7,479 bases of DNA from Pseudomonadota bacterium (GTDB lineage Bacteria > Myxococcota_A > Polyangia > Haliangiales > Haliangiaceae), in contig JAEYYY010000325.1 in the NCBI GenBank assembly GCA_023430775.1, positions 1-7,479 of the forward strand, in the 5' to 3' direction. Both the position numbers and the translations under genes were made by a program. Positions 7,003-7,479 of the stretch are shown here, piece by piece (the first letter of the stretch is position 1; each line of letters opens with the position of its first letter). The notes under the pieces were generated by a model, which ran no database searches, was not told the DNA's origin, and worked only from the letters and a program-made list of their open reading frames with translations.

Positions 7003-7479
7003 ATGAGCCGCGGCGCGCTCTACATGATGGCGAGCGCCGTCGGCTTCTCGCTGATGAGCGTGCTCGTCAAGGTCGCGAGCGAGGCCGGCCTGCCGACCGG
7101 AGAGCTGGTGCTCGCCCGCGCGGTGGTCACGCTGATCGTCTCGTACGCGATGGTGATCCGCGCCGGCCTCGAGCCGTGGGGCAACGAGCGCGGCAAGCTG
7201 ATCGTCCGCGGCATCCTCGGGTTCGGCGGGCTGACCTGCTACTACGGATCGATCGCGCACCTGCCGCTCGCCGATGCGACGACGATCCAGAACACCACGC
7301 CGGTCGTCACCTCGCTGCTCGCGTGGTGGATCCTGCGCGAGCACGTCGGCTGGACGACCGCGATCGCGATCGCGTGCGGCCTCGCCGGCGTGTCCTTGAT
7401 CGTCCACCCGAGCGGCGCCGGTGCCGACGTCGTCGGCTTCGCGTTCGGCTTCGGCGCCTGCTGCTGCTCGGCGCTGGCG
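7003..7479 (+). CDS. EamA/DMT-superfamily membrane transporter, N-terminal part (3' truncated by window edge)
   Basis: The first 159 residues of a multi-pass inner-membrane protein of the drug/metabolite transporter superfamily (EamA type; full-length members have about 300 residues and ten helices in two EamA repeats). Hydrophobic segments at about 5-25, 35-52, 66-88, 92-111, 117-136 and 142-159 are the first six helices. Family-typical features include LMSVLVKVAS in helix 1, the charged REH after helix 4 (112-114) and the LAGVSLIVHP end of helix 5. The frame is open to the window end. ATG 7003 lies 12 bases after the selenoprotein stop, so the two genes may be co-transcribed; no Shine-Dalgarno is seen. 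Members export amino acids, nucleosides, sugars or drugs; the substrate here cannot be predicted. Confidence 0.93.
   Translation, partial: MSRGALYMMASAVGFSLMSVLVKVASEAGLPTGELVLARAVVTLIVSYAMVIRAGLEPWGNERGKLIVRGILGFGGLTCYYGSIAHLPLADATTIQNTTPVVTSLLAWWILREHVGWTTAIAIACGLAGVSLIVHPSGAGADVVGFAFGFGACCCSALA

Noticed and set aside
5246..7407. Two long minus-strand open frames (5246-6436 and 6313-7407)
   Set aside because: Both are mirror frames of the hydrolase, selenoprotein and transporter genes, with no recognisable domains.

Overview
The window is a dense, high-GC, gene-packed stretch whose content points to a Myxococcota-type (former delta-proteobacterial) chromosome. The indications are a stand-alone Ser/Thr kinase with an HRDVxP catalytic loop, an FHA-domain sigma-54 activator, a PP2C phosphatase and a UGA-decoded selenoprotein. 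Taxonomy is inferred from gene content and base composition only. No RNA gene, CRISPR array, insertion sequence or origin was seen, and no gene-free stretch exceeds 150 bases.

Bases 1-2485 form a phospho-signalling block. The C-terminal part of a PP2C-type Ser/Thr phosphatase (+ strand, cut by the window edge) converges on, and overlaps by 4 bases, an FHA / AAA+ / Fis-type sigma-54-dependent activator (- strand). That activator is head-to-head with a single-domain Ser/Thr kinase (+ strand), and the two starts nearly coincide or overlap. A kinase, a phosphatase and a phosphothreonine-reading transcription activator side by side suggest one circuit.

Bases 2482-6316 hold a small regulator followed by two enzymes. 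The regulator is a ribbon-helix-helix protein with a C-terminal CxxC...CxxC zinc-ribbon-like tail. Its promoter, which begins inside the kinase stop codon, is covered by five 7-bp half-sites (GTGTCAC/GTGACAC) and looks autoregulated. After it come an ABC1/UbiB-family atypical kinase with an amphipathic N-terminal extension and, sharing an ATGA stop/start overlap, a CocE/NonD-type alpha/beta hydrolase with a complete Ser-Asp-His triad.

Bases 6317-7479 begin with a 149-base gap holding a hairpin and a promoter-like sequence. The next gene is the most notable in the window: a PRXL2/AhpC-TSA_2-type thioredoxin-fold protein whose active-site motif reads RHFG-[TGA]-I-H-C. The in-frame TGA at 6589-6591 sits exactly where relatives carry the first redox Cys, and a hairpin with a GU at its apex follows, resembling the E. 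coli fdhF SECIS core. It is best read as a selenocysteine-containing (UxxC) protein that standard gene calling would truncate or call a pseudogene. Twelve bases later starts an EamA/DMT-family membrane transporter that runs off the window.

Several genes have a TAnnnT-like -10 element only about 7-12 bases before the start codon and no Shine-Dalgarno, suggesting leaderless or near-leaderless mRNAs. The clear exception is the hydrolase, which is translationally coupled to the gene before it and has a GAGGG site.
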